From Armigeres subalbatus (Eukaryota > Arthropoda > Insecta > Diptera > Culicidae): a stretch of DNA of 64,000 nt. The stretch lies in the NCBI RefSeq assembly GCF_024139115.2, contig NC_085140.1, positions 14,763,085 through 14,827,084 of the forward strand, in the 5' to 3' direction. Positions 52,506 through 63,526 of the stretch are shown one piece after another. The notes under the pieces were generated by a model that saw nothing but the letters and a program-made list of their open reading frames with translations, did not search any database and was not told the origin of the DNA. The translations under genes were made by a program, and so were the position numbers. Every line of letters starts with the position of its first letter. Within the stretch, counting starts at the first letter, position 1.

Positions 52506-53358
52506 GTTCGAACGGCCGGACGGAGATTCCTTCTGGCCAATACCATAAGTCGCTAACTTCATTCGTTGCAGATTTAGGCAGTCGCTTTGAAGGAATCGTT
52601 AATACACTTTCCACGACGAACGAGCTTTGTTACTTTAATGACGGATAAACTGGAGTTGGAGCTATGCATTAAACAATTTTATAATCTAATTTATCAATGT
52701 CACTTGTTAATGATTGTTAATGATTGCGCCGAAACGCCCATTCTTTCAAACCTGTATCGCCCAATACATAATAAATGAGTTGAGTTGTAAACAAAACAAG
52801 CAAAACGTGCTTTATTTTTCGGTCCACAGAAAACTCCCGAATTTCGCTAGTGTCTGGACATATTTGGTCCAAAATTCGAACCGGATTGCAGCCGGGAGTG
52901 TTCTCCGCGCGTAGTGGCCGGAAACAATTGAGAAAATTGTATTGCTCCTGCGGGACATACGATTTCGCATTCGCGCATCGCAACGAGTTGCATCCGAATG
53001 CGGTTTTCATATTGTGTGTGAGGTTCCTAACCTCAATTCATACGTCTCCACCACAAACGTGGAACGTGCCGACTTTCGCGGAACTCCGGTCTGTTGCGGA
53101 GTAAGAGTAAGAAGAAGCACCGTAGTTTCGAGGAAGCCTGTCGATAGAGAAGTGAAAGTAGAAGAGCATCGCGTTCGCGGGACTGGTCAGTGTTTGTGCT
53201 TTTGACACCGGCACCGGTAATAGTTGCTACCCGTCCGAAAAGTGAGAAGTGAGATGGGCACCGGTCACCGTGAAGCCGGTCGAACTGAAGTAAAAGTGAA
53301 CAAAGTGTAGTGGTATGACTGAAGAGCGAATTGTTGACGCCACGCAGAGGTAGAGGAA
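52506..53358. other. unassigned; possibly 5' LTR and leader of BEL/Pao copy 2
   Basis: This lies directly upstream of BEL/Pao gag. Its higher GC content after 52840 and lack of other features would fit an LTR and leader, but no second LTR copy is available to test this. Confidence 0.3.
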
Positions 53359-54600
53359 GTGTTTACACTCTCGATTCAAAGCAGAAGAGGAGACAAGAAA
53401 ACCGACGACAATAAACGATGGCAGAATAAAAATGCACGCATTTACCGCCCGGCGGAACGCAGTACAGCGAAGTTGCAGCGCGTTAAAAATCTGTTGGATC
53501 AGGCGCCAAATAACGGTGTTTATCACCTGGAGACATATTTGCGATTGGATTCCTGCTACGACGAATACAACGTAATACAGAATGAATGTATGCGGAGTTT
53601 CCTGATCAACGACTACAGCAAGAGCAGTCTTTCATCGATTTTGATGTTACGAAGATCTGCAGGTTGAACTTTGTCAACAAATCGATGGCCTCGAAGAAAT
53701 GACGATCCAGCTAAGCTGTGTAGCGAAGCTAATCAACAGCCACCGTTCTCAACCATGTACCAGGATTGCCAAACGTTCCCTTGCCAATATTCGATGAAGC
53801 GTATGAAAAGTGGTTCCGATTCAAACAGCTGTTTGTGGATCATGCAAAAACATCCTCATCTTTCGGATGCATCAGGCTACATTACCTGCGCAGTGCCTGA
53901 AAGGGAAGGCTGAGAGCGTACTGAGTGACCAGATCATCAACGAGAACAATTTTCAGATCCTTGGGATGTCCTCGAAGAACGTTTCGAAAACGAAAGAACT
54001 ATCGTCGATTGCATGTTGGAGGACTGCTGAATCTGCGAAAGATGTCAAGAGAAACTTCTGTCGATGCGGCAATTGGTCGACGATTGTAGCCGACATGTAG
54101 AAGCGCTGAATTTTCACGCTTCCTATGCAAGGAATGTCAGAACAACTGGTCATTTCTCTGCTGACATCTAAACTGGACAACGCCACTGTAGCTCTATGGG
54201 AAACTAGTAAAACCGAGGAACTACCCAAGTATAAAGAAACCCGAGTTCCTGCGAAATCGTTGCTTTGTTCTCGAGCGCTGTGAAGCTAACAAAAACAAGA
54301 ATAGAATCAGGCAAGACGAAGCTATTTGCACCTGTACCAAGACCACTGCAAAGAGTACATGCGGTGCAGCAAGCAAGTGAAGAAATATGCTCCATATGTG
54401 ACGCGTCCACAATGAACAAATGACGGACTAAAACGGATGTCGATTTCCGATGGGATGGCAGGGTTAAGGAACGGCATTTATTTTCAACTGTCTGAAACGT
54501 GGGCATCAGGTTGGTCAATGTAAATCTCGGCCTGCACAGTCAGCGGTTGGAAAAAGCACCATACCCTGCTACATTTTGAGGAGTTTTCTTCGGTGCAACA
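53359..54600 (+). pseudogene. BEL/Pao gag region
   Basis: The first frame gives STAKLQRVKNLLDQAPNNGV, HLETYLRLDSCYDEYNVIQN and a stop near 53665. Later frames give PIFDEAYEKWFRFKQLFVDH, then LHYLRSALKGKAESVLSD-like sequence and ENERTIVDCMLEDLLNLRKM. A FNCLKRGHQVGQC block near 54490 is a zinc-knuckle-like C...GH...C. This order (coiled N-terminus, LP.F.G....W..F...F, YL...L.G.A, knuckle) is that of BEL/Pao capsid proteins. At least four frame changes make it dead. Confidence 0.8.
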
Positions 54601-54759
54601 AATACAACCTAACTGCGAGTGAACAAGACGAATCTGTTCCATCTGGTTCTGTTGCTTCGAGTCCAACTGCCAGCGTTAGCACCGTGATTCGTCGCAACAA
54701 GTGTTTGGAAAACAAGTGTTATTATCAACAGCGATTGTAGAAGTGCAAGATTACAGGGA

Positions 54760-55200
54760 TCATATCATCTGTGTCGCGTCTTATTGGACTCGGGATCTCA
54801 ATCAGTTTCCTATCTGAAGGATTGTTCGCCAGCTGCAGTTGCAGGAAAACAAGTCCATGCTCCGATAATCGGAATCACGGAGAAAACTGTCGTGACGAAT
54901 CAAGTTTGCGAGTGAAATCAACGCAGCAAAAGCATCGTGACTCTCGATTTCCTATTGTTCCACAAGTAAGTTTGCCTACCAGCTCGTAAGCAAAATATTT
55001 CGAAGTGGAACTTTCCTCCAGATCGACTAGCGGACCCCAGATTCAACCTTCCTGCAAGGTGGACATGCTCATCAGCTGAGCTGTTTTTGAGCTGCGCTGC
55101 TTTGAGCTTGAGCTGCTTTGAGCTTTTGAGAAGAAGGCTGAAGGCAGATGGCAACTTGAAAATGCATATTCCGCCTTCATGAACGAGTATATGCTCTCGG
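54760..55200 (+). pseudogene. BEL/Pao protease and pre-RT region
   Basis: CRVLLDSGSQ near 54775 is the aspartic-protease active-site block (LLDSGS) that follows gag in BEL/Pao elements. KDCSPAAVAGKQVHAPIIGI and FLLFHK-type remnants follow. A run of GAGCTG/GAGCTT repeats at 55075-55130 looks like slippage. No continuous frame exists. Confidence 0.65.
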
Positions 55201-55203
55201 ACA

Positions 55204-56000
55204 TTGTGTGAAGTCGAAGATTTCGGTGCCGGTTTACTTACCACACCACGCCATCTTAAAACCATCGAGCTCAACTACCAAACTGCGTGTGTATTCGACG
55301 CATCGTCACGGTTAGATACCAACGTCTCATTGAACGATGTACTGATGAAAGGACCTACGATCCAGGATACCCTAGCATCAATAGTACTACGTGCCCGGAA
55401 GTACAAGTTCCTATTCTCCAGATGTAGTCAAAATGTTTCGACAGATTCGTGTTGATGACAAGGACACATCTACCTTAGGGTGCTTTACAAGGAAGACCCG
55501 CAAGCGAGTTGGATGTTTTCGAATTGAAGACAGTGACATACGGCACGTCATGTGCTCCATTTTGCCAACCGCCTGTTTGAAACAGCTTGCTATAGAGGAA
55601 GGAGTATCCACTTGGAGCCAGTAGAAGAATGATTTTATATGGACGACGCAATAAGGGCAAATACCATCGAGGAGGCGTTGGAATCCAGTCCCAACTTATT
55701 AAACTATTGAAGCGAGGAGGTTTTGAACTGCACAAGTGGTGTGCAGATACACCTGAACTTCTACAAGCTATTCCGGAGCCAGACAGGGAACAACAAGTAA
55801 AAATTGAAGATATGAATTCAACGACGTGATTAAAACCCTAGGACTCCTGTGGACTCGTCAAACGATGTGTTTCTGTTTAAGATTCATAGCTCTGATGAGC
55901 CTCCTGTCAACTACACGAAGCGAATAGTTTTGTCGGAAACCGCTAAAATGTTTGATCCCTTGGTCTATTGGAGCCAGTGACCATTTTAGCAAAGCTATTC
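55204..56000 (+). pseudogene. BEL/Pao reverse transcriptase, copy 2
   Basis: The frame gives VFDASSRLDTNVSLNDVLMK, GPTIQDTLASIVLRARKYKF and, after a shift, VVKMFRQIRVDDKDTS, which contains the first catalytic D block (KMF.QI). Then come VTYGTSCAPF-like remnants, ACLKQLAIEEG, a MDDA.. box near 55638 with TIEEALES, and LKRGGFELHKWCADTPELLQ. The family is unmistakable. The second box lacks its aromatic residue context through frameshift. Confidence 0.85.
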
Positions 56001-56049
56001 ATTCAACAGTTTGTCGTTGGATTTGCCGGACGACCACTTCGACTGAGCT

Positions 56050-56306
56050 TGAGGCTGATTGGCGGCGCTTCAGAACCAATTAAAGCAAATCAATGAGATT
56101 AAGATCGTACGTTGTGTGGTGGCAGAGGATGCGAAACTTAGAAGAAACCTAAGAAGTTTGAGGAGTGATGGTACGTCTGTCATGCATCTAATCAGCAGCA
56201 AACTCGAGTTTCGCCGTTACCGAAACCAGGAAGCAAGAAGTCAAGAAGGCCTATACTGCACCGAACTGTTTTGCGGTGCTCTGTTCAAGATTGGTAACAG
56301 ATGTAG
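56050..56306 (+). pseudogene. BEL/Pao RNase H-region fragment before the gap
   Basis: A frame from 56059 gives LKQINEIKIVRCVVAEDAKL and then, in another frame, SKTRVSPLPK near 56204, the VASKTRVAP.K block that precedes the RNase H core. After PNCFAVLCSRLVTDV the N run starts. Frames in this part that cross the gap are meaningless. Confidence 0.65.
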
Positions 56307-57272
56307 NNNNNNNNNNNNNNNNNNNNNNNNNNNNNNNNNNNNNNNNNNNNNNNNNNNNNNNNNNNNNNNNNNNNNNNNNNNNNNNNNNNNNNNNNNNNNN
56401 NNNNNNNNNNNNNNNNNNNNNNNNNNNNNNNNNNNNNNNNNNNNNNNNNNNNNNNNNNNNNNNNNNNNNNNNNNNNNNNNNNNNNNNNNNNNNNNNNNNN
56501 NNNNNNNNNNNNNNNNNNNNNNNNNNNNNNNNNNNNNNNNNNNNNNNNNNNNNNNNNNNNNNNNNNNNNNNNNNNNNNNNNNNNNNNNNNNNNNNNNNNN
56601 NNNNNNNNNNNNNNNNNNNNNNNNNNNNNNNNNNNNNNNNNNNNNNNNNNNNNNNNNNNNNNNNNNNNNNNNNNNNNNNNNNNNNNNNNNNNNNNNNNNN
56701 NNNNNNNNNNNNNNNNNNNNNNNNNNNNNNNNNNNNNNNNNNNNNNNNNNNNNNNNNNNNNNNNNNNNNNNNNNNNNNNNNNNNNNNNNNNNNNNNNNNN
56801 NNNNNNNNNNNNNNNNNNNNNNNNNNNNNNNNNNNNNNNNNNNNNNNNNNNNNNNNNNNNNNNNNNNNNNNNNNNNNNNNNNNNNNNNNNNNNNNNNNNN
56901 NNNNNNNNNNNNNNNNNNNNNNNNNNNNNNNNNNNNNNNNNNNNNNNNNNNNNNNNNNNNNNNNNNNNNNNNNNNNNNNNNNNNNNNNNNNNNNNNNNNN
57001 NNNNNNNNNNNNNNNNNNNNNNNNNNNNNNNNNNNNNNNNNNNNNNNNNNNNNNNNNNNNNNNNNNNNNNNNNNNNNNNNNNNNNNNNNNNNNNNNNNNN
57101 NNNNNNNNNNNNNNNNNNNNNNNNNNNNNNNNNNNNNNNNNNNNNNNNNNNNNNNNNNNNNNNNNNNNNNNNNNNNNNNNNNNNNNNNNNNNNNNNNNNN
57201 NNNNNNNNNNNNNNNNNNNNNNNNNNNNNNNNNNNNNNNNNNNNNNNNNNNNNNNNNNNNNNNNNNNNNNNN
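56307..57272. other. assembly gap, 966 N
   Basis: An unbroken run of N. Its size is probably an estimate from scaffolding. The missing sequence should hold the rest of the BEL/Pao RNase H and integrase. Confidence 1.
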
Positions 57273-58439
57273 ATCATTGTACTTCCGTTCGATTACGTAT
57301 TGCTCTGTAGCGCATATTTTTAAGATTTTTCAAGCGAATTTGCACCCAAGAGACAGATCTCGACGAGTTTTACCAAACTATCAAAGTTAGGAGAATCTGT
57401 TGAAAACTAAAAAATGGCAGCCACTCAAAGTGGCCTGGGCTCCTGTTGACCCCAGAGCACCAGACAAAGGAGTTAAAACTGAAATTACAGAAACTATAAA
57501 ATAAATTTCTGAGGTTTCAATTGATTTGTAACTTTCATCCACTCCTATTTAAGTGATGTGAGACACATTTGTGGCAATCTGTAGAAACGCAGAATTTTTT
57601 TCAATGTGCTTTTGTTAATATTTAAATTGACAAACAACATGACACCGGAATAATTAACTCATATTAATGCTGTTCAATGAACAGCTCCAAGTAGCTCGAA
57701 GTTGTTTCCATCTCTCTCATATCCATTTGTTGACAAAAAAGAACGAGCAGGACCGGAACAACTTCGAGAGCTACATATCAACTTTACTCGTTGGACAGCA
57801 CTAATATAATAATAAGTAGAAATGTACACCGACTTTACACAACAAGACGACTGACGATTTACGGGTGGATTTCCATTTACAATGACCACCAATCAAAATC
57901 AATTTATTACAACGGAATACGAGCTCGAGTTTGCCTTCAGTCGTGAAAAATGCGCAAGATTCAGTAATGGAATTTAAAAGAAAATTTACTGTTTGTCAAA
58001 AAGCTAATATATGGAATTAAATTAAACTTTTGTAGGAATTGTATTGTAATTTATTTTTATGACCGATTAATTAATGAATTACTACTAAAAAATAATGATT
58101 AAAAAGGTGTGATCATAGGCCGCACTGTTGCCCGTCACTGGAATGAATTAGATAATGGCCGAAATCAGAAATCGGACCAACCCAGCAACAAACATTGGGG
58201 AAATGAGTGAAAGCGCCTAAATGTTTAGTCAAAAATATACTTCTTCTGCTTAAAAGCTAGCATTTTGATGGGCTAAATATCAAGAAGAATCCTACTACTC
58301 CAAGTATGTCAGTAATTTGGCTAAGACTACATTATGGACTTCCTTCAAGCGCATCCGTGGGTGGTCCATTACCGGACAAAGAAGATCTCGTGGTTAGTGA
58401 GGTTATAATAAAAGAGTATATCAAACCCGTTGCTTTAGT
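57273..58439. other. unassigned sequence after the gap, with one hairpin
   Basis: I could not continue the BEL/Pao frame with confidence. An inverted pair, GTAGCTCGAAGTTGTTTCC (57691-57709) against GGAACAACTTCGAGAGCTAC (57755-57774), suggests a small foldback. The rest is AT-rich and without recognised features. Confidence 0.45.
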
Positions 58440-58511
58440 GGATGATGATGTTGGCTGAAAATATATTCAATCATTGGGTATATTTAGGCATCCCAACAGC
58501 GTTAATCCATT

Positions 58512-58703
58512 CTACAGTAAGTGCGGATTGCTGGATTTATGGACCGGTTTAATCGTTCTACCGGATTCCTTTGGCTGTGATGCCTGGCGGTTGTCCAATG
58601 TCCATAGTTTGATTTCAAAACGATCCAATAAAGACTTAAATTCCTTGGAAAGAAATGTGGTAGCATTATCGGTTAGAACTATTTCAGGGATTGAAGAAGC
58701 CAA
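58512..58703 (-). pseudogene. Ty3/Gypsy integrase core fragment
   Basis: The minus strand reads IPEIVLTDNATTFLSKEFKS, LLDRFEIKLW and NRQASQPKESGRTIKP. TDNATTF is the second catalytic D block of the DDE core, and the residues following match the region up to the catalytic E (QPKESGRT). Only about 60 codons remain. Confidence 0.7.
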
Positions 58704-59974
58704 CCTTCAGCAAGATACCCACACCCATAAAACTGGCTGAATTCTATCCACTACACGTATGGGATATTAGCTGACACCACTTACTAAACAATTGTTGCTT
58801 ATGACTAAGATGCCCAAGAAACAATTGTTGTTTGAAGAAATGTCTCTTACAGCTACGCTATTCAGCTTTCTTAGCATTTAATATGCAGTTAAATTTGTGC
58901 ATTTGATACTACTATACCAACCTATGATTTCACCCAAAATGGAAGTCTATTCAACAACATTAGTTCTATAAGCATGTTGAAATAAATGTTAGCTGTCACC
59001 TTGCCTCGGTGTTCAACTGCCAAAAACAGCGAAAGAGCTGCAACAACATTAATTCAACGCTTGTTACTACAACGCAATATTACCCAATTTGAAAATAAAA
59101 CGTTTGTTCAATGTTTTTACAAATAAGGCTGTTTGATATACTGTTGATTGTGTAATATATAGAAGATTGGAGGAAACTATTATTCAACATTAGTTTGAGA
59201 AATAAGGTTCGTTTTAGTTAGTAATAATACATCTCTCAATTGTTGTGAGACTATCTCAAATAAAAGCTTATTACAAGTTTCCACAACAAACATTTTTTTT
59301 ATAAAAATGTTAAAGAGGAGACTAAAATTCACTTACAGAATAATGTTTTATCTTGATATTGTTTGTAAACTTTCCATGAACTATCAGATTTTCAACTAAT
59401 TAATTTATAGAACTTGTGACTTGTTTTATTACATCAACTAGCCATTACTACAGCTATCACAATCTCGAACGATGTGAGGCTCAGAACCTAGGACCGCTTC
59501 GATTGACATCCGCCTGCTCTTCCACTGCTCCATACAAAGTCCATATAAATCGACTATGTTAAATGTGATTATAAGATTATTTAATACCAAATTGAACAAT
59601 TTATTGCACAAACATTGAATAAACAACATTTGAACATATTTTGTTAAATAGAATGTACATGACAACAATATTGTTAGAAACGTTTGCACAGCAACGTTTA
59701 TACAAATTCAGATATAAGCATCGAATGCTTAGTTGCCCCGATCGCAGTTTAAGAATCGTTGGTCGTAGATTCTGAAACAACCTTCCTTCAATAAGATTAA
59801 TCCGTGCGCGCATCTGGCTTTGCCCATCACTGTCAGTGCAGTGCAGTAATCAAAAAAAGCGAGCAAGAGTATCAAAAAGTTAATTTATTGTAGATTTCAT
59901 TTTTTGTTGTGCTGGAACAATCCAGGGTAACCAGCGATCTTTTGGGGTAATTACAAAATACAAATTGCACAGGG

Positions 59975-60480
59975 CCTTCTTCTTCTTCTTCTTCTTCGTG
60001 GCTCTACATTTCCAACTGGAACTTGGCCTGCTTTTCAACTACATCCGATTCTTTTTTTACACAGGGGATGCTTGTTCCGTGTAAAAAAGGTTTCGATTCA
60101 AAAATTAATTTGAAAATCCGTATTTAAAAATGTTTTTATGATTTCTCAACGAATCATGCAAAATGGAGTAACTTTGCAGAAAATTTTGTATGGGATTTTT
60201 TACACGGATGTGTAAAAAATCCGATGTAAAATAAACAGAATCAGGTGTATTCACAATGGCCACCATTTCCTCCAGTTATTACTTGAAAGCTTTTCTATAT
60301 CACCGCCATTGCATGAGTATGTATATTGCGTTGCAAGTAAAATGGATACACTGTACTTGCAGGGAGTCGAGAATGTTTTCCGAGAAACATCCAAGACCGG
60401 ACCGAGAATCGAACTCGCGATCTCCGGATTGACAATTCTACGCCTTTTTACTCGCAAAGGCTACTGGAGACCCATCATTG
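59975..60480 (-). mobile_element. Feilai-like SINE, minus strand, with nested insertion
   Basis: The minus strand gives a B box (AGTTCGATTCTCGG near 60405), CGGTCCGGTCTTGG, ACATTCTCGACTCCCTG and AATAACTGGAGG. After an interruption come GCAGGCCAAGTTCCAGTTGG and a GAAGAAGAAG tail at 59975. A roughly 190-base block (60045-60235) with ends resembling TTTTTTACAC/GTGTAAAAAA interrupts the copy. Confidence 0.7.
60045..60235. mobile_element. possible small MITE in the SINE
   Basis: ACATCCGATTCTTTTTTTAC at the left is loosely inverted by GTGTAAAAAATCCGATGT at the right. An inner pair of GTGTAAAAAA/TTTTTTACAC words is also present. The boundaries are approximate. Confidence 0.45.
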
Positions 60481-61648
60481 CAAAGGGCTGATTGTGAATT
60501 TTGAGAAGGTTTACAATTTGGTTCTTTATATTGATAAAGGTATCGATGTAGCTATTGTCTCGCGTTAATTTCGATCTGAAATTATGCTTTTAGGTATAAT
60601 TTTTAAAGTATTAAACAAAAACAAACTTTATACCGATTCGCAGGATCTGGAAATTTACAGCTTTTGAGTTTGCCAATAATAGTATATAGCATTTGTGTGT
60701 TGTAACATTTATGGCATTCTACACAACAACTCCTTTAATTTTCGGTGGTACTGTACCCTCTCTTTAAACTTTTGAAAGATTTGTCCAATTTCCTACAAAA
60801 TTCTATGCAGTGACATCCCGCACAGCCAGATACGACATAATTGATTTTGTCAATAATGATGAATCAACAACGAATTATGTTGTGTTGAACAACATTTGAA
60901 AAAATCATCACTATAAATAAATTAGTAAGTTATTTTAACTTGGTTATCATACAGATAAACTTATTTCACAATTAATCAGCATGTTTGGTTTCAAAAGGCT
61001 TACAATCTAATATAAGACACATTGCTTCATTGAATTGTACAAGCTTCAACAGCGCTGTTGAATAACAAATACTAACAAATGTTATTAAGCATCACATGAA
61101 CATGTTATTCAATATCAACTTGATTGCACAAAATAGGATTTATTTTGGTGGAATAAAGAATATTTACAGTGAATAATACAACTATTGCCACTTCACCCTG
61201 CCAGGGAAATTTTAGGGCAACATTTGTTAAACTTTTATTCGATGCTTTATTCAAATAACAACAAAACAGGGAACTGATGCAGTAATTTCAATCAGTATAA
61301 CATTTATTAAACAACTTCTCAAACATGTTTTATTGTTCAACTACCATCGCTTCTATACAACAATTGTTAAACAAGCTTGTTGATTTATGGCACTGAATTG
61401 TTTCTTGGGTGTGCATAAAACCTGCTTTGCTTTTCGACGCATATGCCACGGGAAAGGGCATCCGGGACAATATTGTCGGACCCCTTCCGATGCACTATTG
61501 TCATGTCAAGATGACTAGACTCCAGCGACTGAGTCTCGAAGCAGGCCGCCATTAGGTTGCGAAGGTTGCAGGTAAGTTGAGTGTTTTTTCATGTTTAATT
61601 TAGCATGGTTCAACGTTTTAACAACGTAGTGATCAAACGTTCCTCGGT

Positions 61649-62530
61649 GGTTCGGAAGGCTTCTTAGGCATCTTTAGTGCACTTGACAAGCTTCGGTTTT
61701 CCGGCCAGAAGGTCCGAAATTGGAGCAGTGATGCCACTGAAGTCGACAATAAACCTCCGGTAATAGTTCTCCATTCCTAGAAAACGACGGATCTGCCGGA
61801 TCATTTTGGCGGCTTCAAAGTCCAGTGTGGCCTGAACCTTACACGGATCTGGTTTTAGACCATCGCACGAAAAAAGATATCTAAAAAAAGGAAATTCGGA
61901 TCGGGAAAACTGCGATATCTGAAGATTAATCAAAGAATTAGCCTCTTTCAGCCTTCTAGCATACTTCCTCGAGAGGCTTGATGTGCACCTCGAAGGTTTC
62001 ACTGGCTACGATAATATCGTCATGATTTACGAATACCTGTGGCTCCAGTGCACCCACGCCTAGAATCTTATCCAAGTCTGGAAAGAGTGGCCGGACTATT
62101 TGTAAGGCCGAACGGTAGACGAGTGTATTGATATATTCCACTCCCTTGAATACAAAAAGCTGTCACCTGTTTCGATTCTGGACTGAGGGGAATTTGAAGG
62201 AACGCATTGTTGAGATCGCGTTTTCCTTAACCGTCAAAGGTTTCATCCTATATGCGCAACAGGCTAAGCGCCACGTTTTGTTCGGGCGTTCAGCTTACGC
62301 GCATCCAGGCATAACCGAATAATAACCGGTATTTTTTTATTGGCAACTTATGAATGGAAGGGGATATGGAGCAGAGTTCTAGAATTCGCCTTTCAGTTTC
62401 TAGTGTGTTGGACCAGCGAGGTTACCTCGAGCTGGTCTGACATAGGTTGTTTGATCCTGTTTGCATATAAACTGCCTCCTCATCCAATGATTTCATCATT
62501 GATTAACCGGCGAATATAAAATAAAAGTCC
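61649..62530 (-). pseudogene. Ty3/Gypsy reverse transcriptase
   Basis: On the minus strand: a pre-RT linker near 62500-62350, LDARKLNARTK near 62310 (motif with catalytic D), then SAFLQIPLSPES-like sequence across shifts near 62200. ALEPQVFVNHDDIIVASETF follows near 62040, then FSCDGLKPDPCKVQATLDFE, IRQIRRFLGMENYYRRFIVD and ITAPISDLLAGKPK near 61900-61690. The catalytic box reads VNHDD where YLDD or YIDD is expected; the D pair remains. At least three frame changes occur. It is degenerate. Confidence 0.82.
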
Positions 62531-62799
62531 GAATATAAAAAAACGCATTTTCGCCTTAACTAACGTGTCCCAACCATAGCTTCGGGACCGCTCCGTTCCC
62601 GAGGACACTGCGTACACGCGTCACAATCTTTTCCATATCTAACGCACTTAAAACTAGAGTTCGTTCAGTTCCTGCGCCTAAAGTACGCCGGGGGACTTAG
62701 TAGACGTCCACGAACCGTTAGCTGCCGACCAGTTCGATTTGGCGGTGCTTTTTCCTCAGGTTCGACACCGAGTCCCGGGGGAGTCTCGTTCCGACCGTC
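62531..62799. other. unassigned
   Basis: This lies upstream of the Gypsy RT on its strand, where protease and gag would be expected, but I recognise no motif. It is GC-richer than the surroundings. Confidence 0.35.
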
Positions 62800-62996
62800 T
62801 TCCAGTGCGGTTGGTTTTCGCGCTCTACTTTTGTGCGGTGATTCGCACAGAAGTAGAACAATAGAACCAGTGCAGTGACCGCGGTCGAAACAAATGTGCA
62901 GTGTAATAAAACTATATATAAAAGTGCTACAAATTCTGATGATGCGGGCATGTTCGTGCATGCAAAGGCTGATCGGTTATTATCAAGGGCAATGCC
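62800..62996 (-). repeat. dispersed repeat, copy 2 (unoccupied)
   Basis: On the minus strand this matches 49620-50010: ATAATAACCGATCAG near 62970, TTTGTAGCACTTTTAT, GACCGCGGTCACTG and GCGAATCACCGCACAAAAGT. It has no MITE at the place where copy 1 carries the 183-bp PIF-like element. Confidence 0.75.
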
Positions 62997-63094
62997 CTTG
63001 CTAATACTGGGATCAAGCCAATTTGAATGCTCAAACATGTTCAGCGGCAGAATAACTAGAAAAGAGGTAAGGCTTTAATAATCTGTAAATATAT

Positions 63095-63165
63095 TCAAAC
63101 ACGCACCCACACACATTCACATATATCCACATATGTATATACACAAATACGCACATACAAACATG
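63095..63165. repeat. CA/TA-rich microsatellite
   Basis: An imperfect CACACA/ATATAC/CACATA run just upstream of the LOA/R1-like element. Confidence 0.85.
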
Positions 63166-63526
63166 GGCTGCGAATGGTGAGTTGACATCTGGGAAGGAGC
63201 GACCTACACAGCTCTGGTCCTCACAATTGACCGCCAGCTAAGGGTTGCGTACTTAGCTGGTAGTGCAGCCTGGGCACTGTTGTCCTTCTGACATCAGCTA
63301 GAGTGAGTGGGTGCGACCAACGGGACCATTGTCCCTAACCCCTAATCCCAAGGAGTTAAGCGACCCGTGCCGAGGGGATGCATAGCCAGATGGGTTAAAA
63401 TAATAAGCTAGGCCTTTAACGGAGCCTGTGGGGTACCTGGGCACCATCCACAGTAATTGTCTTTACCGCGTCATGGTGGGCTCTGGCGTGGTGGACCTCT
63501 TTTCCCGAGCAACTCGTGGGACCAAA
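63166..63526 (+). promoter_or_regulatory. 5' untranslated leader of the LOA/R1-like LINE
   Basis: The sequence changes sharply from the CA/TA repeat to GC-richer DNA at about 63165 and leads directly into the ORF1 start. LINE 5' leaders carry an internal promoter. I see no TATA box, and a specific promoter element cannot be identified by eye. Confidence 0.5.

Larger units (their letters stand above)
53359..56306 (+). mobile_element. BEL/Pao LTR retrotransposon, copy 2, runs into the gap
   Basis: Gag, protease, RT and the start of the RNase H region follow in order on the plus strand, with many shifts and stops. The element is cut by the N run at 56307. Its RT differs from the one in copy 1, so two families or old divergence are likely. 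Confidence 0.85.
58813..61409. mobile_element. 2.6-kb element with CCCAAGAAACAATT ends
   Basis: CCCAAGAAACAATT at 58813-58826 is inverted exactly at 61396-61409. The interior is AT-rich with very many AACAATTGTT, AACAACATT and TTGTTAAAC words near both ends, and a Feilai-like SINE sits inside (59975-60480). No transposase frame is visible. The flanks share only TG. Confidence 0.6.
58440..62530 (-). mobile_element. Ty3/Gypsy LTR retrotransposon, minus strand, split
   Basis: The minus strand carries an RT (62530 to 61649) and an integrase piece (58703 to 58512) in the order expected for Ty3/Gypsy. Between them is the 2.6-kb TIR-like element. Multiple shifts are present and LTRs were not identified. 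Confidence 0.75.

Noticed and set aside
56059..57390. Long frames across the N run
   Set aside because: Most of the apparent protein is unknown sequence; only the few codons before the gap carry information.
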